Shown piece by piece: positions 10,703-21,299 of a DNA stretch of 64,000 nucleotides. Origin of the DNA: Acanthococcus lagerstroemiae (lineage: Eukaryota; Arthropoda; Insecta; Hemiptera; Eriococcidae). Each line of letters opens with the position of its first letter. Position 1 is the stretch's first letter. The stretch covers positions 47,513,574 through 47,577,573 of the forward strand of contig CM063114.1 in the NCBI GenBank assembly GCA_031841125.1, in the 5' to 3' direction. Under the pieces are notes generated by a model. It saw only the letters and a program-made list of their open reading frames with translations. It had not been told where the DNA came from and did no database searches. The translations under genes and the position numbers were made by a program.

Positions 10703-11675
10703 AGCCCGTTTACTTAAATTTGAAATACGAATCCCTCCAATAATTAGATCATTTGAGATCGAAATATAAAAATAAAATATCAGAACAACGAACTGCAGTG
10801 CCGGGTTCAGGTAGGCTGCAGTTGTGTGTAGAATTTTTCTTGCCACCCTTGGCCCAAACTGTGAAAAAAGCGAGCTTTCAACGCTCTGTGGTAAATTATG
10901 GAACCTTTCTCTAGTACTTTCAGTTTGACTTGTACTCAAATCTGAAAATCTATTCCCAGTCACATCAGGCGCTATTCTACTGTGTCTCGGTTATACTAGG
11001 TACCATTTTTTCCTTGCCCCGCCCTTAAATATTTACTGCTCTGTGTAAGTGCACAGTCTGCACATACGGTAAATCCCCCGCTGAAGAATTGCCCTATAGC
11101 AAATAGATTGAATGCAGACTGGGATCAACACTCAGACACTTTATAAAACACTCCACAGATGAGCAGAATTCACTCAGAACATTTTAGGAATATCAAACCT
11201 CTGCATATTAAGACATAAGCCTCCAAACTCTGCGGTGTACAAAGAAATACACCACCCTAGAGCAAACAGTAGTTGTATTTACATCTTGTAAAACGGACTC
11301 ATAGCTAATATGTAAGCTGTCAAAGCACTATTTGGAGCATAACCAGGAATTTGGTTGACACAGGGTAGGCATTGAGCTTCTGAGATGCTGTTAACAATAT
11401 GCATGCCTTATTATTGTGCTTATTGGGTAACTGCGCTGGGAAATATGTGAGTAGCTCAATGCAAAAGTGGTCGAATCGCATTTCGGTTTGCATAGTCTAT
11501 GGCTTAGTTTTATATCGAATCATAACGTAAGAAACAGTGACAGTCTATGCTCGTCAGAATACATATCATTTTTTGCACTGATGAGCTGTCCAAGAAATTG
11601 CTTTTATTGATTCCGAAAATCGATAATTCACGTGTTCTTACTAATCAGCGGACTATGCATGACTTATTGTGACAG
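10351..11675. other. Stretch upstream of the proline-rich exon
   Basis: Contains an A27 run at about 10674-10700. Earlier exons of the gene at 11676 should lie here or further upstream, but none is recognisable. No other repeat with defined ends seen. Confidence 0.4.
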
Positions 11676-12536
11676 GGGGAAGATGATGCACAGCCGCAAC
11701 CACAATATCCACAGCCACATAACTCGCAGCCACATAACTCGCAGCCACATTACCCGCAGCCGCATTACCCGCAGCCGCAATACCCAACACAACCTATGCC
11801 ACCTGCAGGGCAGCCTTCAGCGCCGACTTGGCCTCCGCAACCGTCAGTGCCGACTTGGCCTCCACAGCCGTCAGCGCCGACTTGGCCTCCGCAGCCAACA
11901 GCGCCACCGATGCAACCGCCGGCGTATTCGTACTCGCAGCCACCGCCGCAGGTGCCCTCTCGACGCTGGGGCTATGGAGATGAACGCGGCGGGACACTTC
12001 ATGAGTGCAAGATAAAACATTTAGGTTTCAGAGTCGTTCTGGTTCAGAGTCTTCCTACGGCCCTGAAACTGAAGATTAAGCAGAAAACTGCGGAGGCCGT
12101 AAAAACTGACTTCGTATTAATGAAACAGTGGGTCGATTACCGGTACTTCATCCTGGCCAAAACGAATCCTCAAAGAGCTGGTCTAAACCCGCTCGTGACT
12201 CTCTCAGAGGTGTCCGACCACAAGCGTTATTTCACTCGACATTTGATCAAACAACAGATAGAAAACGTGAGGCCTATCGAGAGCACGAGTTTGAAAGACG
12301 GGAGTGAGTCAAAAGTGAGTACAAGTTGGAAAGATGAGAGTAGGTCAAAAGTGAGTAAAAGTCTGAGAGATGGGAGTAAGTCAAACAAGAAGAAATTCAC
12401 CCGGGATGCATCCTCTGACGATGGGACTGATAATCGCAGCTCTTCTGATGAAAGCACTTCCAGTGACGATAGTGCTGTTAAAGAAAAAAGAAAGAAGAAA
12501 GTAACAAGAAGGCAAAATCTTAGTAATAGTGATTGA
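11676..12536 (+). CDS. Unrecognised Pro/Trp-rich then Lys/Ser-rich protein, 3' exon
   Basis: Acceptor TTATTGTGACAG precedes 11676, and the frame runs 286 codons to TGA at 12534-12536; a first Met at 11796 would give 246 aa. The exon starts GEDDAQPQPQYPQ. Residues about 5-40 repeat SQPH(N/Y) or QPHYP; about 46-80 hold three or four APTWPPQPS units; then PPQVPSRRWGYGDE. Residues about 100-195 look globular (HECKIKHLGFRVVLV; WVDYRYFILAK; HKRYFTRHLIKQQ). About 200-286 are low-complexity, charged and Ser/Lys-rich, with three SKVS(T/K)S(W/L)(K/R)D(E/G)-type repeats and a KEKRKKK cluster. Two poly(A) signals follow. I know no family for it. The codon-preserved repeats, acceptor, stop and poly(A) site support a real gene; earlier exons are not found. 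Confidence 0.65.
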   Translation, partial: GEDDAQPQPQYPQPHNSQPHNSQPHYPQPHYPQPQYPTQPMPPAGQPSAPTWPPQPSVPTWPPQPSAPTWPPQPTAPPMQPPAYSYSQPPPQVPSRRWGYGDERGGTLHECKIKHLGFRVVLVQSLPTALKLKIKQKTAEAVKTDFVLMKQWVDYRYFILAKTNPQRAGLNPLVTLSEVSDHKRYFTRHLIKQQIENVRPIESTSLKDGSESKVSTSWKDESRSKVSKSLRDGSKSNKKKFTRDASSDDGTDNRSSSDESTSSDDSAVKEKRKKKVTRRQNLSNSD

Positions 12537-12638
12537 AAAGGGGGGGGGTTGAAATGAACAGAGAATGAAGACTATTAAGTATTGGAGTCTTGTTCAACCG
12601 TAAATAATATTTCTACTTGATTACTTCAAGAACCTCGC

Positions 12639-12644
12639 AATAAA
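12639..12644 (+). terminator. Poly(A) signal of the Pro-rich gene
   Basis: AATAAA about 100 bp after the stop codon at 12536. A weaker AATAAT-containing tract precedes it at about 12603. Confidence 0.5.
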
Positions 12645-13814
12645 TATTAGCTTCCAAGTCAAAACTTTCATCCAGCACATACGGCGTGTTTTCTACGAAA
12701 AAAAAGAGAGAAAAAAGAGAAGAAAAAACTAACTATACGAACTTTATGATTTAATCGTTTCTGCGGATATAAAGGCTGTAAAAAGTTTTTCTTTCTTTCT
12801 TCCCGAACTTGTTTTGTGAAAAATAAGTATAATATAAATGTTATGCTTTCTGAACGTCTTGTTTCCGTTCTTTTTTATTTTCTAGCGTTGGGAAGTCTCT
12901 CAAAAGTGCTGACTATTGACCAGGTAAATCGACCGCGCTGTAATCTCGAATAATCAAAACCTTCGAGGCGCCACGAAGAAAACTGGAAATGGCTGACCTG
13001 AACGGTAAGTTCCGTCGAGACAATCTATTGTGGAAGTTCAAAGTTTTAATTTCCAGTTTGCAGCGCGAGCAGATACACGCTCGAGGAGATGAATTTTAAT
13101 ATTTAATTTTTTGGAGTCGACGTTTTAAATTAAATTAGAGGTTCGGCGAATTTAGATTGCCAACAAACAAAAATTGTAGTTTTATAACAGAATAACGAGC
13201 TAGCTAAATCATGTTTATTGTCGCGAGGAAAACAATATCCCTACTGTAAACATTTGAACAATTTAATCTTTATGGCTGCGAATGTAGTCTGGACAGATTA
13301 CGCAGCTGGAGCGAGAAAAAGGAATTCGAGTAAAGCAAACTACTGAAGTCGATATTTTATATACCTACGATGAGCCTACACTTTCGAATACAGAGACTGT
13401 CTGGTGCCTGACTGCCCAATGTCCCTTCCTCTTCTCATTCCTGATGACAGTAGTAGAACAATTAGACATAATAATTCAACCACGCAAAAATGATGTGGCC
13501 ATACAAACTCCTTATATTTGTGTGTTTGATAGTATCGTAAAATTTAGAAAATTGTGTTACAAACATTCCTGACTAATTTTGAGTGTTCTGGCTTCTGACA
13601 ATTCGGAAATCAGCAAATGCTCGGTGGCCTGGCACAAATATGGCGTGGCTATCACAAAATTGCCTGACGGTCCCATGATGTCATTTTTGTGCATAATGAA
13701 CGGATATGTATTACAGCACAGGGGCGTAAGAAGGCATAGGAGAGGCTCTGTCCAGTAATTTGACAGTAAATTAGCTTTATTTGGAAAAACAGTTACTCTT
13801 ATTTTTATTATTTA
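12645..13814. other. Intergenic stretch
   Basis: Besides the possible micro-exon at 12989, no gene or repeat with clear boundaries is visible. A purine-rich tract lies at 12697-12730. Confidence 0.4.
12989..13004 (+). CDS. Possible short first coding exon (MADLN)
   Basis: GGAAATGGCTGACCTGAACG followed directly by GTAAGT, a consensus donor. The ATG context is favourable and the upstream 100 bp is moderately GC-rich, as in a 5' UTR. Only 16 coding bases would lie in it and no partner exon is recognised, so this is speculative. Confidence 0.2.
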
Positions 13815-14599
13815 TTTTGTGTATTGCCCGACGGTGGGCTACAATCCGCGATTTCACGCGTTTCTGAGTTACCAGAGGTTATCGGCTCGGTGGGAGCCGT
13901 CACGCCACCGGGTCCACCCAATCACGGGTATAGGCTGCTACCGCCCGCTCTTCCAGCTTGGTATTTTGTCTCGACATCTTGTATGGGGTCTCCTCCTGCC
14001 TCTTTTCTGGTCCCTTGGGTACCATCCTTCCACAGTTTTAGTCCATTCCTCATTCCGGCTTCTAGCTAAGTGCCCCGCATAACCGAGTTTGAGCTTTTTG
14101 ACCGTCCATCCTATATCTGATGTTCTCGTTTTGCAATGGATCGTTTGAAGCTTGATTTTTGTCTTTTAGCCTCAAGCCTAGGATTTTACGTAGCGTGTTA
14201 TAAGTCGTCCTTAATCGTTTCACTTGAGTTTTAGTCAGGGCCCAAGTCTGGGCCCGTAGGTCAGCTGCGGCTCAATGCACTGCCTGAAAACCCTGGACTT
14301 AACGTAAGTGCTCGTTTGACTATTGAAATAATGTGCCTATGCGCCCAGAAGTTTCTCCAGGCGCTGGAGATACGCGCTTTCAGTTCTTTGTCTTGCCTGT
14401 CCTCGAAGGAGATAATTTGGTCCTAGTATTTGTACTCGGAAACTGTTTTGATTATCTGGTTCTCTAGCGAACAGCTTTTTATCCCATAGTTTGACATGAT
14501 TTTAGATTTTGAGAAATTTATTGAGAGTCCCACTTTTTTGCTTTCGGCACATAGTTCTTTGGCTATTATCTCGAGTTCGTCCCAATTATTACTTGTCAG

Positions 14600-15250
14600 T
14601 GCTATATCGCCGGTAAAGCGTAGGTTATTCTTTTACCATCAATACTGATACCCTTGTCCTCCCACCTTAGCTTTCGAAACACCCTTTCGAGGACGCTGTT
14701 GAAAATATTAGGAGAGAGTGGGTCCCCCTGTTTTACGCCCCTTTCCAACCTAAATTTTTCGCCTGGGAGGAATTTGATGTAGGCCTCAGAATTATTGTAT
14801 AGGTTTTTCAATATTTTTATCAGATCGGTTCCCACTCCTTTCCAGGTACTGTCGTGTTTCGCCGAGTCAAAAGCTTTTTATTTAAGTCGATACACATAAC
14901 ACTAAGCTTCATCTTATACTCGCGAGCGACCTCGATTAGTCGGTTTAAAGTGAAGATGTGGTCTATAGTTGAGTATCCTCTCCTAAAGCCGGCTTGCTCT
15001 TCGGGTTGTTGAGAATCCAAAATGCCAAAAATTCTGTTTTTTATTAATTTCAATAATACTTTACTTAAGTTTGAAGTTAAGCTTATGGGCCTAAAGTTAT
15101 TCAGATCCGATTGGTTGCCTTTTTTATGCAACAAGATGGTCACAGACAGGTGCCTCTGAGCCGGCGTGGCCCCGGTGGCCAGAATTTCGTTGGCCAGTAT
15201 GGTAAAGAAGGGCGTGATGGCCTCTGCAAGGATATTCAAAAATAAGTTTT
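14600..15250 (-). pseudogene. Reverse transcriptase domain of the RTE-like LINE
   Basis: Fingers and palm motifs NNFRPISLTSN, EEQAGFRRGYSTIDH, MCIDL and GVKQGDPLSP occur in order. The frame breaks at about 14830. The catalytic pair expected as FADD is FTGD, followed by IALTSNN and VGLSINFSKSKIM further down, so the first Asp is lost. Confidence 0.8.
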
Positions 15251-16075
15251 CAGTTTTATCTGGTCCTGCCGCCTTGTATTTTTTTAGGTTCTGTATGGAA
15301 GATTTCTTCGTTTAGAATGGGTAGCGTCTCCGCCCCGCTACTCGGGGTCTGGGTTTCTTTCCCCCGTACAATTGTGTTTCCGTCGGTATAGAGCTCCCGG
15401 TAAAATTTCGTAGCTTCCGCACTAATTTCCTATTCCTGTCGTATATCGTTTTATTGTTACTCTTGGCTTTCATGAATGTTGGTGCTGACCATTGGAAATA
15501 GCTCTCGGTACTTTTTTGGTTGACCAGTACGCGGTTAGTTCCGACTCCACTCTTTCCTGATCGTAATTCCATAGGTCTTGCTTAATTTCGCGTTCGATCA
15601 ACTTGTTCAGAATCGGCAGGTCGACCTTGACATTCTTGCTCTTCACTACCAGACTTTTCAGTAAGTTCCTCCTTTCCATCAGCTCTTTTGTTTTTATACT
15701 TAGTTTGTCGTTTATAATCGCCCGGGGTCTGCTCACTCCTACTTCCTCGACTGTCTCCTTTATCGCAGACTCGAAACAGTTACATTTTTCTTGGAGATCT
15801 ATTAAGTTTTCATCCGTTATTAAATCTAATTTCTTTTTAATCTGGCATTGGCTTCTTTTCATAAGTAAACCGGAATAATTTTAGATTCATAATTAGTGTT
15901 TCTATTGCTACATTTTGACCTTCCCGGGCCGGGCCTGAGTCTTAGCCTAGCTCTCCCTGGCCGGTGATCAGATGAAAAATCAAAGGTATTTATATCGCAT
16001 CGTAATTGAGTACTATCTAGGATCTTCGATCAAAAAATTGTCAATTTCATTTTTAGTAGTATTGTTAGGGGCCCG

Positions 16076-16645
16076 TCAGGTCCACTTTTTTTTGTGTGGT
16101 TTCTTGAAAAGGGTATTCACAACTTTTAGGTTGTTTTCGAGTGCCAATTGCACCAGTTTCTCTCCGTTATTAGTCAGGCCTATATGGAAATTACCCCAGC
16201 TTACGGAGGGAGGAAGGTCTACGCCCAGTTTAGCATTCCAGTCTCCCATGACAATAGTATGTGTACCTCCCTCACTTTCCATTACCAAGTTAAGATTTAA
16301 ATAAAATTCTTCCACTTCGTTTTCATCTGCCATGCTGGTTGGGGCGTCGACCTGGATTATCACTATGGTAGTTTCCTCGTTCATTTTCACTTTTAGAACT
16401 GCTATTCTGTCGGAGATGCCCTTCGGCTATGCGGCGCACCACGCACTTGGCAACGTAAAAGCCCACTCCCCTGTATCCTTTGGACGTACCAAAGGAATAA
16501 AAATAATTACCATTCATTCTTCTTACCAAGTTTTCACCCTCCCGCCTACGATGTCCCAGTTTACCTTGTCAAGCCCCCTTTCTAGCTCATAAACCCGGTT
16601 CTCTCCAACCGAACCCTGACAGTTGATGTTGATAATATTCATTTC
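16076..16645 (-). pseudogene. AP-endonuclease domain of the RTE-like LINE
   Basis: GVGFYVAK, IIQVDAPTS, GDWNAKLGVD and LVQLALENNLKVVNT are landmark motifs of LINE apurinic endonucleases, which nick target DNA. The frame shifts between the parts at 16529-16323 and 16390-16076, and again upstream of 16529. Confidence 0.75.
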
Positions 16646-16650
16646 CAGAT

Positions 16651-17130
16651 CGTTTTTGTTTCTCAACTCTCCAAAAGGTTACTTAAGATTGCTATTTAAA
16701 CTACTTTTCTTATTTGTGGTACCAAGGGTGGGGCTTCGTTTGTTTTTAAAATTGCTTGTCCTCTCCCCCGTTTGAATGGGAATTAGATTTTTGTTCGAAA
16801 ATGGAGCTGAGACTGGTGCTGCAGTGGTGAGCGGTAGTATATTGCAGACATTACCCCCACGGAGTTTGCATCCCGGGTTGGGGGACAGGAAAAACAGCAG
16901 CTCTCTATTAAAAAAATTGAGACTTATGATGTTTTTTTGCCTGGTTTCTGTCTCAAAATAGTAAAGAAAACTCAGATATTTTCCCTTCGCTTCGCTTTTC
17001 AGTTTGAAAATTTTTGAGTTTTCCGCCCCCCCCCGCGCCTCAGTAATTTCTCTTTAGGATACCATTGTTAAAGCCTATTTTAATACAGAAGATATTCAAT
17101 CGTTAGTCAAACTAAAATATGTAGAATAAG
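16651..17130. other. Stretch without a gene
   Basis: Likely the flank or 5' end of the LINE. A C-run lies near 17027. Nothing else can be supported. Confidence 0.35.
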
Positions 17131-17676
17131 AGGTGTAATTATGAACCAAGGTACAAATATGGAACACCCTCTATAGGAACTACTGCTAGCGCTCCTGGCG
17201 ATCTAATCTTGAAACTTGTTACTAGATTTTGCAAGAACAGTGTTCTATCCAGTTTTCGGTGTTTTTAGACGCTGTGTACAGTATTTGGTTTTCATCATGT
17301 TATCAAATCGCTTTGTTAATTGCCAACTTTTGAAATTCATTTATTTTGAAAATTGATAAATATGAAAAAATTGAAAAGAATGAAAGTAAGTAGCAATAAA
17401 TTTCTTTCTAATGATATAAATGATACTTCAAAGATTGTTTATATTCAAGGTCGTTTTTTGAGATTTTTGTTAGTGGTGGTTCTCATTTATAAGGTTCATA
17501 TTAGTACTGCAATTTTCAATAGAACAAGAACAGCGGTAGTCGGGGAATTTGCAAAGTTTAAAAAAATGGTCCATGGAACTAAACTATGTGCCTTGCTTTT
17601 TGCCACATTGCTAATGAAAGGTAATTTTGAACTTTAGGTATTCAATAAAAAGTCAGGGTGATCCATAATTATACCT
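17131..17676. mobile_element. Possible TIR element
   Basis: AGGTGTAATTATGAA at 17131 is the inverse of TCCATAATTATACCT ending 17676, with CACCCT and AGGGTG also mirrored inside (17165-17170, 17655-17660). The interior has one open frame (17353-17637 +, 94 codons) rich in hydrophobic residues with no recognised motif. No target duplication was found. Confidence 0.4.
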
Positions 17677-17740
17677 TGTACTCTATGTGATATCAGGATA
17701 CTCATTCTGTTTCCTAATCGATCATACACAATATGAAGAT

Positions 17741-18450
17741 ATTACGGGGGGGGGGGGGCGTTACGGTTTCCGCTCAAGTATACCCTATAGAAAAAGCATA
17801 TATTCGCTGAAGTATATTCATCTCTGGAAGGAAGAATATCTCCAGTCGTGAGAAGAAAATCATCAGGAAGCTGATGACGAGTATCTACACTGCTTGCAGA
17901 TACATTGGTAGGTATATGGATATGTCTTATAGTTATGCTGGATTTGCATCAAAGTTATACGCATGCTATTAACAAGTTATGCCTTAACATTTTAAATGTA
18001 GCGTACTTTTTAATTGCATGCTTATAACGTCTGTGTAAATCCAGCATTACCGAACATAGTCAAATGTCCTTTCGATTTCGGAACATTCTCGACTTAGTAT
18101 TTAGACGTGTCCAGTTTCACGATTGATAAAGGCACTCACGACAAAATGCTAAGAAATGTTAAAACCCAAGTGTTTGGTACAAACACAGTTTTCGCTCAAG
18201 TATACTCGGTAGTATAACGTCATTGTAACAGGAGTGTATCACAGCCTAATTAAAAAAAAATTTCCATGGAAATTTCTATTGAAAATGCGACTGCAAACTG
18301 CAGTCACGCAGCTAAGATCAAGATTAATGAGCAAATGGCTGGAAGAATATCGGGTGGCGTAACGTTTGGTATACGGTTTTCGCTCAAGTATACTCAGGTC
18401 AGTAATATGACGTCATAGTACCAGGAGTGAATCATACCCTAATTTAGGAA
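17741..18450. repeat. Three spaced copies of a GCTCAAGTATAC repeat
   Basis: CGCTCAAGTATAC occurs at about 17770, 18191 and 18377. The last two share about 75 further bases, including a near CRE site (ATAACGTCAT, ATGACGTCAT), CAGGAGTG(T/A)ATCA and CCTAATT. GAATATCKS blocks lie upstream of two copies. Spacing is irregular. Confidence 0.6.
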
Positions 18451-18912
18451 ATGGGCATGTATTCTTTAGCGTCACAAACGCACTTATCACGCTTTGTAAA
18501 CAAATCAGGCTTGGGCAGGATTTAAATCCTTTGGGATTTTAAATCCAAATTTCCAAAAATCCTGATTTTGGATTTCAAATCTAAAAAGGATTTCGGATTC
18601 AACTCCTGTTTATTAGCAAAGGATTCGCATTTTGATGATTTCAAAAATAGTTAAAATTCAATCCAAAAAAAGGGTGCTTGCAGCGCTGCGCTGCGGCAAA
18701 CACCTTAAAAATCTTCATTTTACCAGTTTTAACCATTTACCAATAACTTATTGATATGTATCTTGAAAATCAAACCTTACATAGTGATGGTTTTACATCC
18801 TTTTTGTTGTCGTATTCTGCGAACGCGACGAAAGCTCATTTGGTCACCTATAGTAAGTAAGAAGTTAGAACGCTGAACGCAAAGTCCTAAGAATTTCTCT
18901 CTTTCATTGATA

Positions 18913-19148
18913 ATTGGACGCTGTTAAGCAAAAACCTCGCAAGCGGCAAAATCTGTTTTTGAGAAAAGTAACATTAAAAACCAATGAATAATGCCGGTGT
19001 ACGGACACGTTTACTAATGAGCTTTTTTCAATGCGGATACCTACTCATTTCTATATCGAGGGCCCAATTTAAAAAAGTTCTACTTTTTATGCTCTCTCAT
19101 TTTGTCAATAAATGTCGCTTGGGTGGTTTTTGCTTAACAGCGTCCAAT
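18913..19148. mobile_element. MITE family A, copy 1
   Basis: Terminal inverted repeats TTGGACGCTGTTAAGCAAAA and TTTTGCTTAACAGCGTCCAA are perfect. The palindrome continues outward through ATTATCAATGAAAG on both sides. The interior matches copy 2 at 22236-22494 (CCAATGAATAATGCCGG, TTGTCAA(T/C)AAATGTCGC). Confidence 0.85.
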
Positions 19149-19179
19149 TATCAATGAAAGGCAGAAATTCTACTACAGA

Positions 19180-19357
19180 CAGGGCTGCTTAGCCAATTGG
19201 AAGGGCTAAAAACTTAGCTAAAAGCTAACGTTTCCGAACGATTGGCTTCGGCTAACAGCTAACAACGTGGTCTCATTAGCTAGCGAATGGCTAGCTAATT
19301 TTGGGTCAAAATCGTTCGGCTAACGGCTAAAACCTTCGGCTTTGCTAAGCAGCCCTG
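19180..19357. mobile_element. hAT-like MITE with 8-bp TSD
   Basis: It starts CAGGGCTGCTTAGC and ends GCTAAGCAGCCCTG, exact inverse. Flanks are ACTACAGA (19172-19179) and GTTACAGA (19358-19365), an 8-bp duplication with two mismatches. The interior is made of GGCTAA/TTAGCT motifs in both orientations. It is 178 bp with no coding capacity. Confidence 0.8.
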
Positions 19358-19632
19358 GTTACAGACAACAGAAGTTGTATGCGAACGTCCTTAGCCAATT
19401 GTAAATTGAAGATTGCGTGGGTGCTTACTGCTGAGTTACTGAAATTTAGAAGTCAAAATTCAAATTATTGGATTTTGCATTTAAAATCCCAATTTTTCTG
19501 AAAATTGAGAGGATTTAGGATTTTGGATTTGAAATTCTTTTCTAAAAAGGATTTGAGACTTTGAATTTCAATCCTTCTTTTTACCAGGATTTTAGATTTA
19601 AATCTTGGAGTTCCCGGATTTATCCCATTCCT

Positions 19633-19674
19633 GCAACAAATGTCGCTTGGTTCTGTCTCGCTTAACTGCGTCCA
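19633..19674. mobile_element. MITE family A, 3' fragment
   Basis: GCAACAAATGTCGCTTGG then CTCGCTTAACTGCGTCCA matches the right end of the family A copies at 18913-19148 and 22236-22494. It abuts the right end of the outer element. Confidence 0.65.
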
Positions 19675-19679
19675 TATAT

Positions 19680-21290
19680 TACTGATAAGTTACGTACATT
19701 CATCTTTTCGTCCAGCGATTACAGCGCTTCTAACGGAGTTCGAATCGAATATGCGAGTGCAAATGGTGTTCTGAGAAGATATCAAGCAGTGCAGCCATTT
19801 AGCAGTACGCGGCGCAAAATCAGTGAGCCACAAGAAGCTAACGAAAAATATCCGCGGCCTAAGAACATGAAAGCTATAACCAAACTTTTAACTTTTTCTG
19901 TGTCTTTGGTGGTGTACTTTTGGTCATTATTATTATGGTAACTTCTGACGCAAGCCCTTCCAATAATATTTTCATGTTTTTGTCATTGAAAACTGTCTAA
20001 TTGATATCATTATTGAATTATGAAGCTTAAAATTTGCCAGTGGTAACAAGCCACGGCCTAGGAATTTCTAGGGTTCTGCTTGAGTTTTTACAAACTTCAA
20101 GGAGGGGGTAGTCATGCTTGATAGTTGTCAATGGCTCAGTGGATGATGCTTTATGGCAATATAAAGAAACTTTTCGAAAAGATGTATAATTTTTATACAT
20201 ATACTGCGCAGTACCTGAAATATTCCGATTTTCCGAGAATCACCCGTAATTCTGAAGTAATATTGCGGTAAGTGATGAAAGTCAATGCGCCAAAGATTCG
20301 CGTGATAGCATGAGAAAATTTGTTGACCCCAGTTTTTCTTGTACCCCATATTAACGCTACTGCTCGAAACCTTTTTTTTCCCCATTTCGGTATACTCTTT
20401 TATTTCTGGGAAAATCTGGTCAGTCTGAAAGATGGGAAAGGGTCATAAAATTATTTTGAGGGGGCTTTTCTTCATTGAACCTGAGAGATCACAGCACTCC
20501 TGTTTTGTGCAAATTTCCGCCAGGCAACTTTAATAGTTTAAATCCGCTCCTGATGCCAGAACTGGCACTTCTGATTGCAGTGTTTCAATCACCATATCTA
20601 CCAAAATCGGTTGCTAGGTACTGGTGTGGAAAAACCGAACCGAATTCGAATTGATAATTGAAACGCTGGGATTCCCGCCCCAAAATGAATTCGCGTTTCG
20701 GTATCCGCGAGCCTGCTTCATGAGGAATGCCAAATGAAGTTACGAGAAGTACTCGAAAACACGAATTTCGCATCGCCGAAGGGCTGATCAACCGTTCCGA
20801 ATTCGTTGTTTTACGACTTGGGTATTCGATGCGAACACGCCGAAACAATGCGAAAGCTGCTGAAAATTCCGTCAGCAAGCACAAGACCCGTCTCCAGCCA
20901 GCGAAGTTTTATTACGGAAAATTAGAATGCATGTGGAAAAGAAATAAAACCGTTTTACAGTCGTGGGAGTGGCAGCCGGCGAGTTCGAAAATGTTGATCT
21001 CCATCCGGTCGGCGTTTACCAACCGTTTTGGAGCGCTGAGCCACCGCCTCGGCTTGTGTACGTAATTTTGATGTGTCACAATCTGACAAAATTCCAGTCG
21101 AGTGTCGACTCGACTTCGCCCGTAAAATTCTAATTTTTCTTCGAAAATGACGACCGACGACGGTCGAAATTTCATAACGCTCGGGTACCGCGCGGCGAAG
21201 ACCATTCAGCGCTCGCAGTCCGCGCTTACATCTTCGGGAAAAAAAATATAAATAAGAAACAACAATATTTCTCGTTTAGCGCTTTACGCT
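19680..21290. other. Stretch without a recognisable gene; CpG-rich from 20.6 kb
   Basis: Open frames on both strands between 20585 and 21205 overlap one another, as expected of stop-poor CpG-rich DNA, and have no family motifs. It may be upstream regulatory DNA of the putative promoter at 21.4 kb. Confidence 0.4.
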
Positions 21291-21299
21291 TAGAACGCG

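Larger units (their letters stand above)
13815..16650 (-). mobile_element. Decayed RTE-like LINE (endonuclease + reverse transcriptase)
   Basis: Read on minus from about 16645 down. The AP-endonuclease domain (16645-16076) has MNIININ at its start, GVGFYV, then IIQVDAPTS and GDWNAKLG. A spacer region (15860-15310) follows. Reverse transcriptase (15239-14600) has LLHKKGNQSDLNNFRPISL, EEQAGFRRGYSTID and GVKQGDPLSPNIFN. The C-terminal tail has a GYAGHLAR motif near 14060-14080 and RDW..P near 13910. Non-LTR elements of this type copy RNA into DNA at a nicked target. At least four frame breaks, and the catalytic FADD box reads FTGD near 14600, so it is inactive. No RNase H is seen, in keeping with the RTE clade. 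Confidence 0.85.
18513..19633. mobile_element. Outer AATCC-rich element hosting nested MITEs
   Basis: The left side begins near GCAGGATTTAAATCC and the right side ends near CCGGATTTATCCCATTCCTG, roughly inverted. Both flanks (18510-18660 and 19450-19630) are packed with GGATTT/AAATCC motifs in opposite orientation. Two other TIR elements (18913-19148 and 19180-19357) lie inside. Boundaries are approximate. Confidence 0.4.

Noticed and set aside
11632..12015. Plus-strand frame rich in SHITRS repeats and the minus-strand Ala-rich frame opposite
   Set aside because: Both are out-of-frame or antisense readings of the QPH and APTWPPQP coding repeats of the gene at 11676-12536.
15603..16592. Plus-strand frames of 86-110 codons
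   Set aside because: Antisense shadows of the RTE-like LINE coding on the minus strand.
20585..21205. Overlapping frames of about 100 codons on both strands
   Set aside because: CpG-rich DNA has few stops; frames on both strands are equally open and none has a recognisable motif.
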